From: Siderastrea radians
Taxonomy: Eukaryota > Cnidaria > Anthozoa > Scleractinia > Rhizangiidae
NCBI GenBank assembly: GCA_964017195.1
Contig: OZ024890.1
Location: forward strand, 65,956,367 to 66,020,366
DNA: 64,000 nucleotides
Direction of reading: 5' to 3'
The notes under the pieces are model-generated. The model worked only from the letters and a program-made list of their open reading frames with translations. It was not told the origin of the DNA and ran no database searches. The translations under genes and the position numbers were made by a program. Shown one piece after another: positions 48,129 to 55,675 of this stretch; positions within the stretch are counted from its first letter, which is position 1, and the number at the start of each line of letters is the position of its first letter.

Positions 48129-48219
48129 GTAAAGTTTGTCAGTAAAGTTTGTCAGTAAAGTTTGTCAGTAAAGTTTGTCAGTAAAGTTTGTCAGTAAAGT
48201 TTGTCAGTAAAGTTTGTAG
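48129..48219. repeat. 13-bp tandem array, seven units
   Basis: The unit GTAAAGTTTGTCA is repeated at 48129, 48142, 48155, 48168, 48181, 48194 and (last two bases changed) 48207. It lies between the NF-kappaB/AP-1 array and the CRE array. Confidence 0.95.
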
Positions 48220-48263
48220 TGAACAGAAAAGTAGACTGTGCTTACGGAACTTGTATGGAGACC

Positions 48264-48519
48264 GACACAGCTGTGTCGTGACGTCATCACTAATAGCTAT
48301 TGTGTCAATGGGTTTAAATAATATTAAGCCACAAAACGCCACAGCTGTGGCGTGACGTCATTACTGATAGCTATTGTGTCAATGGGTTTAAATAATATTA
48401 AGCCACAAAACGCCACAGCTGTGGCGTGACGTCATTACTAATAGCTATTGTGTTAATGACATGAGACTATCGTATGATCTCGGTCAACCACAAAACGCCA
48501 CAGCTGTGGCGTGACGTCA
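48264..48519. promoter_or_regulatory. four composite E-box-palindrome plus CRE repeats
   Basis: The full CRE, TGACGTCA, occurs at 48279, 48353, 48427 and 48512. Each is preceded at one or two bases by a 14-base palindrome with a CAGCTG E-box core: GACACAGCTGTGTC at 48264, and GCCACAGCTGTGGC at 48338, 48412 and 48497. Spacings are 74, 74 and 85. The last CRE ends six bases before the polymerase stop codon (48525). Confidence 0.8.
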
Positions 48520-48524
48520 CATCT

Positions 48525-50747
48525 TCAGATTGCATAATGTCCGTAAGAGAAACTGTTGATTCCATCGTTTGCTATATATCGTTTATCGTCGAAACAGCTA
48601 AGTGACACTTTGTTTATTTCATAACTTCCAAGTTGATGTTTGCTGCTTCGAATAGTTTTCATGGTATGATGTATTTGTTTGTTATTAATTAATACATTTT
48701 TATAACCTTCATGTTTGATATTGTTCTTTATTATGTTCTTCTTGATTCCCTTGGCTGTTTTCCCTACTTTCTGGTTGTCTTTTATGTAACTGTACATTTT
48801 TGATCGCAAACCGACGAATTCTGTGATTGGTATTCCAGCTGCTTCATCCTTGAATTTACCGATTACCTTCTTGTTTGTCTTATCGAAATACGGAGAGTTT
48901 TCTGGATAGTCGCTGTTGTCAAATCGATCTTTGTCATTCCAAAAGTCTTGGTACACATCTTCGGCTTCAATCTCATATGTCAGACTGTCTGTGTCGGTGA
49001 AGAGCAGCTTGGCTTTGTCTCCATACTTTTCTTTTATGTAGTTATAATGAAAATTATACATCAATGTCTTGCTCAGATCTAGAATACACATTCCTACATA
49101 TGCAGGCCTGTTTAAAGTGAGCGTTTCCTTTATTTTATGCACTGCAACTAGATTTTCGTTGAATATCTTACTGCTTACATAAGTAGGTTTAGAAGCCATC
49201 TTCAATAGTTTCTTTTCATCTGTAATAAGTCTGATATCGATCCGTCTTTTTAAATTTTCCATAGTTTTACCGAACACTGAGTTATTCATTAGTTTGAAGA
49301 AATCTTTTTCGAATGAATTTTTCGCTTGAGTACGTTTCAGTGTATTGAATTGAATGTATTGTTTGAGCCAAGGTGACTGATTGAATTCTAAAACTCTATG
49401 GACTTTGTTTATTTTCAATCCAAGATCAAGGTACAGTTGCAGGTTTCTGTAATGCAGAACATATTTTTCTTTATTGCTTAATGTAGGGATCAGTTTGCTT
49501 ACTAGTCCTGTCGATATATTGTATTTTGTAGCTATTGTTTTACAATACTCAGACAGCATATGTTTATTAACACAAACTCTCTCGGCGGCTAATGGATAGT
49601 CGTTATGAAGGTTATGTAACTCTTTGGGGTATTCTAGATCAACTTCTAGTATCAATCCTTTATTGCTGTCTTCATTATACTGAGCTAAATTGATTTTATT
49701 AATCTGCTTTTCAGTCATCCATTTGAAATCACCAGTGGGGAGATATTGACTCATAGCCCAACCGTATAAATTATTAGCATCAAGATACATGATATACTTT
49801 GATGGCGCCTTCTCATCGTATTCTTTCATGTACTTATTGTTTGCTTTACCATATCGATTGGCTATATAAGATATACCGCCTCTCATGCCTTTTTCAATGA
49901 ATTGAAACATGTCTATGTCTGTCATTAGTTCTAATTGAATATTAGTCATTTTTAGCATAGCATCCCAAGATAATCCTGGAGATGTAAAGTAGTGACAAGG
50001 ATCAAGTTTATAATACTGAAGACAGGTTTTACGGAAGTTTTCAAACACGTCAGCTAATAGAAGAATATCAGACTTAAGATATAGATTGTGGTATTCACCC
50101 ATATTTTTAAGATTGAATGTCTCCCAAACAATCCGAGCATGTTTATATTCATCATCTGAAATATGCTCATTATTCAATATGCTGTAAAATTCTTCTTTCG
50201 TTGGTAATTCTGTTTTATCGAATTTTTCAAAACTGTCCATGAAATCGTATGGATAAATACCTTTTCGCATCATAAGATTGAATTTTTCTTTTTTGAATTT
50301 TTTGCTTGTATATTTCAAAGCTTCTGACGGCAAATTACTGACTAATTTATCCAAACTTGAGCTCATAAACTGGAAACCATCAATGAAGGTAAGATGATTA
50401 CCAAGCATGAAAGCCGTATATTTTTCCATATTGTTTGGAATTGCATTGATATTCATTTGTTTCTCCTCTCCTTTCTTATTTTTGTATGCATGTTTCTTAA
50501 CAATAGCTCCAATTTCTTGCATAATGAAATGACTGTCATAACCTCTCAAATTATGGAATATAACAGGAATTTTAATTTCTTCTGGATTTATTCTAAGTTT
50601 CAGATTACAGTCTTGATGTGCTGAGCCTCTGTATTTGCCAGTAATATGGCAATGATCTCTGACTCGAATGTCTTTTTCAGTATATTTTTTATCACAGATG
50701 TGACATGTTGTTGCTTTTTTGAATTCATCTTCATCCTCTTTTGTCAT
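48525..50747 (-). CDS. protein-primed type B DNA polymerase, C-terminal part (Polinton/adintovirus)
   Basis: This 740-residue ORF holds the polymerase half and two exonuclease motifs. Visible in order: a zinc/HNH-like segment (CHICDKKY...CHITGKYRGSAHQDC), ExoII NLRGYDSHF, ExoIII YLKSDILLLADVF, motif A DANNLYGWAM, motif B KLMNNSVFGKTMEN and motif C TDTDS. All catalytic aspartates are present, so it looks functional. It replicates the linear viral genome from protein-primed ends. ExoI is in the abutting upstream ORF: the ATG here follows that ORF's TAA by two bases, in the -1 frame. In the family these normally form one polypeptide of about 1,100-1,200 residues, so a one-base frameshift, a sequencing error in an A run, or stop-restart translation are the alternatives. 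Confidence 0.92.
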   Translation of the reverse strand: MTKEDEDEFKKATTCHICDKKYTEKDIRVRDHCHITGKYRGSAHQDCNLKLRINPEEIKIPVIFHNLRGYDSHFIMQEIGAIVKKHAYKNKKGEEKQMNINAIPNNMEKYTAFMLGNHLTFIDGFQFMSSSLDKLVSNLPSEALKYTSKKFKKEKFNLMMRKGIYPYDFMDSFEKFDKTELPTKEEFYSILNNEHISDDEYKHARIVWETFNLKNMGEYHNLYLKSDILLLADVFENFRKTCLQYYKLDPCHYFTSPGLSWDAMLKMTNIQLELMTDIDMFQFIEKGMRGGISYIANRYGKANNKYMKEYDEKAPSKYIMYLDANNLYGWAMSQYLPTGDFKWMTEKQINKINLAQYNEDSNKGLILEVDLEYPKELHNLHNDYPLAAERVCVNKHMLSEYCKTIATKYNISTGLVSKLIPTLSNKEKYVLHYRNLQLYLDLGLKINKVHRVLEFNQSPWLKQYIQFNTLKRTQAKNSFEKDFFKLMNNSVFGKTMENLKRRIDIRLITDEKKLLKMASKPTYVSSKIFNENLVAVHKIKETLTLNRPAYVGMCILDLSKTLMYNFHYNYIKEKYGDKAKLLFTDTDSLTYEIEAEDVYQDFWNDKDRFDNSDYPENSPYFDKTNKKVIGKFKDEAAGIPITEFVGLRSKMYSYIKDNQKVGKTAKGIKKNIIKNNIKHEGYKNVLINNKQIHHTMKTIRSSKHQLGSYEINKVSLSCFDDKRYIANDGINSFSYGHYAI

Positions 50748-50749
50748 TC

Positions 50750-52246
50750 TTAATTTGGTTTATCGAAATGTTTTTTCATTACTTTTTTACAGTATTTCAC
50801 TTCTTCTAACATATTTTCCATGAATTTGTACACAGCCTTTTCGCCTCTATATATTTGTATTGGTTTTGTATATTTGTCATCATAACAACAAACCACTTTA
50901 TAACCATATCCACAGTCTGTATGTCTTTGGTATGCTTCTGTGTATGATTTCTTACCTTCTTGTCTACATCCATGAATTTTCTCTGTGATAGCCTCGAAAT
51001 CAGCATAAATAACAAATGGTACAGGTTGCTGTTTATGAAAGTTGTTGAATTTTAATATATTGTTATCTTTAGTTGGCATTTTAATTGCTTGAGTGCCATT
51101 AACTTGTATGCAAATATCTTTATGATTGATCAATACCCTGTCAGAACTAAAACATTGCAGACAGTGCATACAAAAGTGTTTTCTATGTTCATGTTTTGTT
51201 TGGTTATACATGAATTTGTTGAAATCTTTTATAAGAACATAATGATTGTTCTCATTTTCAGTTATTAAAAGTAGTTCCATATGATCTTCATTCTTTTCTT
51301 TTGAAATATAGATGGGGTAAGGTTGTTTGTTTTCATAGCCGAATACATTTATATTGATGCTGTTTTGCTTCTCAATTTTGTTGTAATGTTTGACACAAAC
51401 TGGGAATTCAATACCGGAGTAATTTAATTTTTCAATGTATTGTTTGTCAACCTTTTTTATTCTTTGAGGATATTTTTCTTGTGGATTTATATGTCTAATA
51501 TGACACCATCGGAAGCATTCATTATCCTTATTTTTCATGTTTATTAAACCTTTAGCACTGTTTCGCAGTTCTTCAGGAAGTTGGATATATGAGGATCCCT
51601 TCATAGGCTCATATTTAGCAATGTTTAGGTAATGGTCATTAATTTCTTTTACAGTCCATCCTGATCCTTCTGATATCCATTGAGCTATTTTGTTTATGAT
51701 GTTTTCTGAAGAAATTTTTAATGATTCACTGATTCCCACTTGGTTGATTATTGTTTGACTTGCGCTATTGAAATATGCTGACTTTTCGATTATTACATCA
51801 GCTGATATTTTTTCGAAAGTGACTTTCAATGTTTCAACGTATTTCAAGCCTTTCATTTCATTCAACAAAGTTGTTACTTGACGTTCTGCACCTTTTCGTG
51901 TATTTTGCATTTGAACAAGCGGATCTCTGTTGTTTCTTATGTTAATTTCATAAGATTTTACAAAACCTTTTAAAGCTTTGTCGGTTTGTTTTATTATGGT
52001 TCTTGGTGTTGGAACCGGTTTTTTGACAGCATTTTTCTTAGTTCTTAGTGCTGGGACTGGTTGAATAATATTATCTTCATACTGCTTGACCATTTCTTTG
52101 ACACTCTTACGAGGTGTTGGTATTGGTCTTCTTTTTTGTTGAACTAGCTTCTTATTCTCCTGCTTCAGAAGCAATTTAATAAGTTGTGATTTGCTGAGTT
52201 TCTTCAAACTAGCTTTATCCATATTAATATGATTAGATTCTTTCAT
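50750..52246 (-). CDS. type B DNA polymerase, N-terminal part (Polinton/adintovirus)
   Basis: This 498-residue ORF starts with a basic Pro-rich leader in which a PxPTPR motif recurs (PIPTPRK, PVPTPRT). A less conserved helical region follows, then a His/Cys finger-like segment (HFCMHCLQCF...H...C, near 365-385) and the ExoI motif YADFEAI (near 415). It ends just before the zinc/HNH segment that begins the next ORF, which places the break inside a conserved linker. The upstream region carries TATAGTAATATATA (minus strand, 52272-52259), shared with the next gene upstream. Together with the following ORF it makes the whole polymerase. Confidence 0.88.
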   Translation of the reverse strand: MKESNHINMDKASLKKLSKSQLIKLLLKQENKKLVQQKRRPIPTPRKSVKEMVKQYEDNIIQPVPALRTKKNAVKKPVPTPRTIIKQTDKALKGFVKSYEINIRNNRDPLVQMQNTRKGAERQVTTLLNEMKGLKYVETLKVTFEKISADVIIEKSAYFNSASQTIINQVGISESLKISSENIINKIAQWISEGSGWTVKEINDHYLNIAKYEPMKGSSYIQLPEELRNSAKGLINMKNKDNECFRWCHIRHINPQEKYPQRIKKVDKQYIEKLNYSGIEFPVCVKHYNKIEKQNSININVFGYENKQPYPIYISKEKNEDHMELLLITENENNHYVLIKDFNKFMYNQTKHEHRKHFCMHCLQCFSSDRVLINHKDICIQVNGTQAIKMPTKDNNILKFNNFHKQQPVPFVIYADFEAITEKIHGCRQEGKKSYTEAYQRHTDCGYGYKVVCCYDDKYTKPIQIYRGEKAVYKFMENMLEEVKYCKKVMKKHFDKPN

Positions 52247-52258
52247 TTATATTCTATG

Positions 52259-52366
52259 TATATATTACTATAGTAAAATATAATTTAAGTAGTTTTAATC
52301 CGCGTTTAAATATAGTCGAGAATTCAAATGATCCTGTCATGGATCCTTCGAACTGTAATTGTAACT
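52259..52366 (-). promoter_or_regulatory. replication-gene promoter, copy A
   Basis: About 105 bases here are repeated at 52623-52728. Shared features are the 14-mer TATATATTACTATA (plus strand), the TTTAATCCGCGTTTAAATAT block, GAGAATTCAAAT and GAACTGTAATT. It lies directly upstream of the polymerase ORF and probably drives it. Confidence 0.6.
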
Positions 52367-52620
52367 TATAACTTATAGGAGTCAACAAATCCCATAATAT
52401 CAAGTTGGTAGCAGTTTAAATTGTCTATACGATCAGAACATTTATGGCATATCAGACTTTTTTCATAGTTGGAATACTCACCGGTTATTAGTATATGTGT
52501 CGCTATTGAATGACAGTATTTACAACTAATTGATTTATATCTATTATCTTTTTCATAATTTCTTGATGCTATTTTTTGTTCTAATCTTTTGATTTTCAAC
52601 ATTGTCTTATTTAATTTCAT
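52366..52620 (-). CDS. small zinc-ribbon protein of the viral element
   Basis: This 84-residue ORF has a basic helical start and two knuckles, CKYCHS and CHKCSD, about 25 residues apart, consistent with one zinc ribbon. It sits between two copies of the same promoter repeat, upstream of the polymerase. Small zinc proteins at this position could act in replication or early transcription, but I do not recognise the family. Confidence 0.6.
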   Translation of the reverse strand: MKLNKTMLKIKRLEQKIASRNYEKDNRYKSISCKYCHSIATHILITGEYSNYEKSLICHKCSDRIDNLNCYQLDIMGFVDSYKL

Positions 52621-52622
52621 TC

Positions 52623-52728
52623 TATATATTACTATACTATAATATTATTTAAATATTTTTAATCCGCGTTTAAATATAGTTGAGAATTCAAATCATCCGC
52701 GATTGGATCCTTTGAACTGTAATTATGA
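52623..52728 (-). promoter_or_regulatory. replication-gene promoter, copy B
   Basis: Near-copy of 52259-52366, upstream of the 84-residue ORF, with the identical TATATATTACTATA 14-mer (52623-52636). It includes CCGCGTTTAAATATAGT and GGATCCTT. Confidence 0.6.
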
Positions 52729-52747
52729 AACATTATTATGCATTATG

Positions 52748-52984
52748 TCAATTATTTTTTTTCCATGATATTGATGCAATGCTATTTTTTTGGTGCTTTA
52801 TCGTCTTCAAATGACAATGCTTGCCAGCCAGTGTATAGTTACGACCTGTTTTACAAATATTACAATACCATTCTTTGTCTAGCATGTACTTCGATTTTTG
52901 TCTTCTTAAAGCATCCTTCCTCTCTTCTTCAGTTGAATATTTTGGTGGTCTACCTCGACCTCTCTTAACATTCTGATTTTCCAT
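52748..52984 (-). CDS. AT-hook and zinc-finger small protein
   Basis: This 78-residue ORF has an AT-hook near the start (KRGRGRPPKY, residues 7-16), a charged helix, then a C2H2-like finger (CNIC with H-x5-H at about 57-63). The AT-hook would bind the minor groove of AT-rich DNA such as this element's own promoters. A variant of the early promoter word (TATAGTATTAATATATA) precedes its ATG. A role as a small DNA-binding regulator is likely but unproven. Confidence 0.65.
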   Translation of the reverse strand: MENQNVKRGRGRPPKYSTEEERKDALRRQKSKYMLDKEWYCNICKTGRNYTLAGKHCHLKTIKHQKNSIASISWKKNN

Positions 52985-53020
52985 ATATATATTAATACTA
53001 TATTATTATTTTAAATCATT

Positions 53021-54058
53021 TTATATATCCTTCAAGTCCTTGAACGGTATCCAACTGTTGAATTCATCACTATACCCCTTCCACTTTACCAAAGCTTGTT
53101 TCTTCTTATAATCCCTCCGAATCACTTTATCAATTCTGAATACCTGTTGTTCAGCTTTCAGTAATTCAGGTTCATAGAAACTCCCTTGAATGTCTTCATG
53201 TCTGAGATCCTTTAGTTTGTATGTGATTGGATTCGTATGTTGTATTTCATCAACTGTGAAAATTTCCTCAGACCAATTTGGGGTATATCCTTTATCAAAC
53301 ACATTCCGTTTATACTTACTTATTCTAACCTTATCACCTATTTTGAATTTCGGTTTTTGTTTTAATGTTTCCATATCACCGTACAGATTAAAGTAAACAA
53401 CTCCTTCATTCTTCTTTTTGCTTGCTTCTGTAGGTGTCATCTTTGTGCTTGAATGTCTGGTATTGTTATACTGTTTCACTAATTTAGGTAACATGTCAAC
53501 ATACTGTGTATTACCTTGAACAGTAAACTGTTTCCACATTTTGGTTTTGATTGTACGGTTCCATCTTTCACAAACTGACGACTTTTCTTCATTCTCAGTT
53601 GAGTACAAGGTTATTTTATTCTTATCAAGTAGTTCGTTAACATGTTTGTTGTAATACTCTTTGCCTTTATCTGTCCAAAGATATTGTGGTTTACGCCCCT
53701 CTTTGAATATTGTTTTAAAAGCATTCATAACGGTTTCACCCTTTTTATCTTTTAATGGGACGATCCAACCGTATTTAGAGAATACATCTAGAATCATTAG
53801 AAGATATCTGTAGCCAGCGTTCCATCGACTGAATTTTTGCATCTCAACGATATCTGAACACCATGTCTCGTCAATATGGTTTACAATTACCCGCCGCCGG
53901 GTGAAGTTACGCTTTATCGGTTTATGAAGCTCATCAGCTAATTTTTCTTGCCAGTTTTCTTCACTCGACGGCCTTTTCCGTTTTTTGTCTTCCTTTGTTT
54001 TACACCAAGACCTAGTTTTTGTTTTGTGTTGATTAGAAATCGTGCTGTTTGTCCCCAT
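53021..54058 (-). CDS. retroviral-type DDE integrase with chromodomain
   Basis: This 345-residue ORF has an integrase core with the first Asp in CSDIVEM (near 70), the second in LWTDKGKEY (near 130) and the Glu in CERWNRT (near 164), so the triad is complete. A chromodomain lies at the C-terminus (about 305-345, with VKWKGYSDEFNSW). It inserts the element into host DNA. The chromodomain may steer it to modified chromatin. The N-terminal basic leader overlaps the 3' end of the PLA2-like gene by about 120 bases in another frame, so the true start may be an internal Met. It appears intact. Confidence 0.93.
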   Translation of the reverse strand: MGTNSTISNQHKTKTRSWCKTKEDKKRKRPSSEENWQEKLADELHKPIKRNFTRRRVIVNHIDETWCSDIVEMQKFSRWNAGYRYLLMILDVFSKYGWIVPLKDKKGETVMNAFKTIFKEGRKPQYLWTDKGKEYYNKHVNELLDKNKITLYSTENEEKSSVCERWNRTIKTKMWKQFTVQGNTQYVDMLPKLVKQYNNTRHSSTKMTPTEASKKKNEGVVYFNLYGDMETLKQKPKFKIGDKVRISKYKRNVFDKGYTPNWSEEIFTVDEIQHTNPITYKLKDLRHEDIQGSFYEPELLKAEQQVFRIDKVIRRDYKKKQALVKWKGYSDEFNSWIPFKDLKDI

Positions 54059-54573
54059 TTTGGCATCTGTCCATAAGGTATTTTATCCAATGACTTGACC
54101 ATTACTTTGTCACATTCACCTTTGTCCTTCCCCATGTCATAACAAATATCATGATGAGCTGATATTCTATCAACTTCATTGTAAGGTTGTACGTGCCACT
54201 TGGTGACCTCTCCAGTGTTTTTATCGTACTCTAACTGTTTATCTAGAGGGTTATATGCCCCCATGTATTTATACTTTCCAGGAGTCCATCCAGCTTTTGG
54301 TGTTGGTAATTTCCCAATTAGTTTATGGATATCAAAACCTGCGCCATCCAAATCCTTTCTGTCGGTTTTATACTTTCTATTTGGTCTGATTTTAGTAGAT
54401 AATTGATTAAGAGCTTGACTTCCAACATTCTGAATCATTGGATTTAACTTATCCAGAGTATAATCGATAGCCTTTTTCTGCAGTTTTGGGTTTCTCAAGG
54501 CTTCTGATCCATAATATCGTCCCATTTGAACAGCCTTTTTACCTAACCAAGGAATACCATGATGCACAAACAT
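53938..54573 (-). CDS. phospholipase-A2-like capsid protein, C-terminal frame
   Basis: This is a 211-residue ORF from its first ATG. The frame is in fact open upstream of that ATG to beyond 54633. It contains a glycine-rich segment (about 95-115) and a PLA2-like core with RISAHHDICYDMGKDKGECD, where the His-Asp pair corresponds to the active site of parvovirus-type PLA2. The tail is basic. In adintoviruses and parvoviruses such domains modify endosomal membranes during entry. The upstream open frame overlaps the 61-residue ORF at 54600-54785 and lies exactly -1 relative to it, so the two are probably one gene read through a frameshift or split by a mutation. Confidence 0.8.
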   Translation of the reverse strand: MFVHHGIPWLGKKAVQMGRYYGSEALRNPKLQKKAIDYTLDKLNPMIQNVGSQALNQLSTKIRPNRKYKTDRKDLDGAGFDIHKLIGKLPTPKAGWTPGKYKYMGAYNPLDKQLEYDKNTGEVTKWHVQPYNEVDRISAHHDICYDMGKDKGECDKVMVKSLDKIPYGQMPKWGQTARFLINTKQKLGLGVKQRKTKNGKGRRVKKTGKKN

Positions 54574-54599
54574 ATCTAAACCTGTTGATGCTACTGTAT

Positions 54600-54785
54600 C
54601 TAGTACGCCCGCCCCCTTCGACGGGCTAACCCGTTTCCCGATTGTTTGACAAATCTAGTTTTAGTAATACCACATTCTTGGCAAACGCATTTAAGCAAAA
54701 GTCTGTTATTTTTGGCTCTCACATATTGTTCGCTTCCTGGCACACATAGAGTCTGTTTCTTCTGTTTCACGCAATATGATCTCAT
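54600..54785 (-). CDS. DUF5679-like cysteine module in front of the PLA2 frame
   Basis: This 61-residue ORF begins MRSYCVKQKK and carries CVCQEC near residue 35, followed by ITKTRFVK. It resembles the small zinc module DUF5679 found in large DNA viruses. Its N-terminal 48 residues match those of the neighbouring 133-residue protein. TCTAA (54797-54801) lies 11 bases before the ATG. A GGGAAAC heptamer in the zero frame (minus strand, 54639-54633) would shift ribosomes into the PLA2 frame. Without shifting it ends in an Arg-rich tail and a TAG. Confidence 0.75.
   Translation of the reverse strand: MRSYCVKQKKQTLCVPGSEQYVRAKNNRLLLKCVCQECGITKTRFVKQSGNGLARRRGRAY
54607..54639 (-). promoter_or_regulatory. 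candidate -1 frameshift signal
   Basis: On the minus strand, G GGA AAC (54639-54633) is in the reading frame of the 61-residue ORF. After a 6-base spacer, GCCCG (54626-54622) can pair with CGGGC (54611-54607) across a 10-base loop. A -1 slip enters exactly the frame of the PLA2 ORF, open to its stop at 53938. Confidence 0.55.
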
Positions 54786-54806
54786 ATATAATATGATTAG
54801 ATAAGA

Positions 54807-55208
54807 TTACGGTTCAACGTACACATTCTCATATTTGCCAGTTTTCGGATTTTTTCTCATCATCATCACAGTACCCTTCTTTGGTTTCATCCAGAATTTC
54901 TTGCTTGTTATACCAGTTTGTCCTGTGAAAGCACCTTTCAATATATCACCAGACCAATATCTGTCAAATACATGGTTGGTTGATGGAATTACTTTGCGAG
55001 TTATTTGTTCGGCTATTTTGGCTGCCTCGAAAGCTTTACCTAATGGATTTTCACCTCCTTTTTGGCTTTTGACGAATTTCGTTTTAGTTATTTTACATTC
55101 TTGGCAAACGCATTTAAGCATAAGTCTGTTATTTTTGGTTCTCACATATTTTTCACTATTAGGTATACATTCTGTAACCTTTTTTTGTTTCACGCAATAT
55201 GATCTCAT
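54807..55208 (-). CDS. DUF5679-like module protein with basic C-terminus
   Basis: This 133-residue ORF has a first part (1-48: YCVKQKK, CVCQECKITKT) that closely matches the N-terminus of the 61-residue module next to it. The rest is unrelated: helical (about 55-75), then basic with KPKKGTVMMMRKNPKTGKY. TCTAA at 55218-55222 is 9 bases before the ATG and overlaps the stop of the protease gene. It is probably a virion or core protein. The shared head suggests a local gene duplication with tail replacement. Confidence 0.65.
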   Translation of the reverse strand: MRSYCVKQKKVTECIPNSEKYVRTKNNRLMLKCVCQECKITKTKFVKSQKGGENPLGKAFEAAKIAEQITRKVIPSTNHVFDRYWSGDILKGAFTGQTGITSKKFWMKPKKGTVMMMRKNPKTGKYENVYVEP

Positions 55209-55217
55209 ATATATTAA

Positions 55218-55649
55218 TTAGATATTTTTGAAATACTGTTCTATAAATTTCTCATTATTCGTCGTATCATATATGTCGAAAACTTTCAACAGATCAAAAT
55301 ATGATTTACCATTATTAATCTCATTTAAAAAGTATAAACAGAAGTAACCGCATGTTGTCGTTAGTAAATTTTGTATTTGATTGTTCTGATGAAGCAATGT
55401 TAAATTCTTTTTTCTCGCATGATTGACAATTTCTTGGAAGGGAGGCAAACCAAAGCTATCAAAGTAATTGATGACTTTATCCTTAACATAAGTAGCCACC
55501 CAATGACTCCCTGGCATATAACTCGGTTCAAGATTGTAAATGAATAATGCTTGTTGATGATCGTGAGGAACATTTTCATCTCTTGACAATACATCATTAA
55601 TTGGAATATTCAGATACTTACACCATTTTATTAAATCATAATTTGACAT
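55218..55649 (-). CDS. adenain-like cysteine protease
   Basis: This 143-residue ORF contains the catalytic His in GSHWVATYV (near 54), the acidic residue in NYFDSFGLPP (near 69) and the cysteine in TTCGYFCLYF (near 107), with a Gln-rich stretch just before. The order His-Asp-Cys is that of adenovirus maturation protease. It would cleave virion precursors such as the neighbouring pVI-like protein. It is shorter than adenovirus adenain (about 200) but similar to Polinton enzymes. Its last codons ATC TAA form the TCTAA motif of the next gene. Confidence 0.9.
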   Translation of the reverse strand: MSNYDLIKWCKYLNIPINDVLSRDENVPHDHQQALFIYNLEPSYMPGSHWVATYVKDKVINYFDSFGLPPFQEIVNHARKKNLTLLHQNNQIQNLLTTTCGYFCLYFLNEINNGKSYFDLLKVFDIYDTTNNEKFIEQYFKNI

Positions 55650-55675
55650 AGGAATGTTTTTATGGAATTTTGGTT

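Noticed and set aside
47799..48519. CRISPR array
   Set aside because: The repeats are regularly spaced, but the spacers are also identical and the host is a eukaryote, so this is a tandem repeat.
50394..50624. Plus-strand ORF inside the polymerase
   Set aside because: Shadow of the polymerase reading frame, with low-complexity Phe-rich content.
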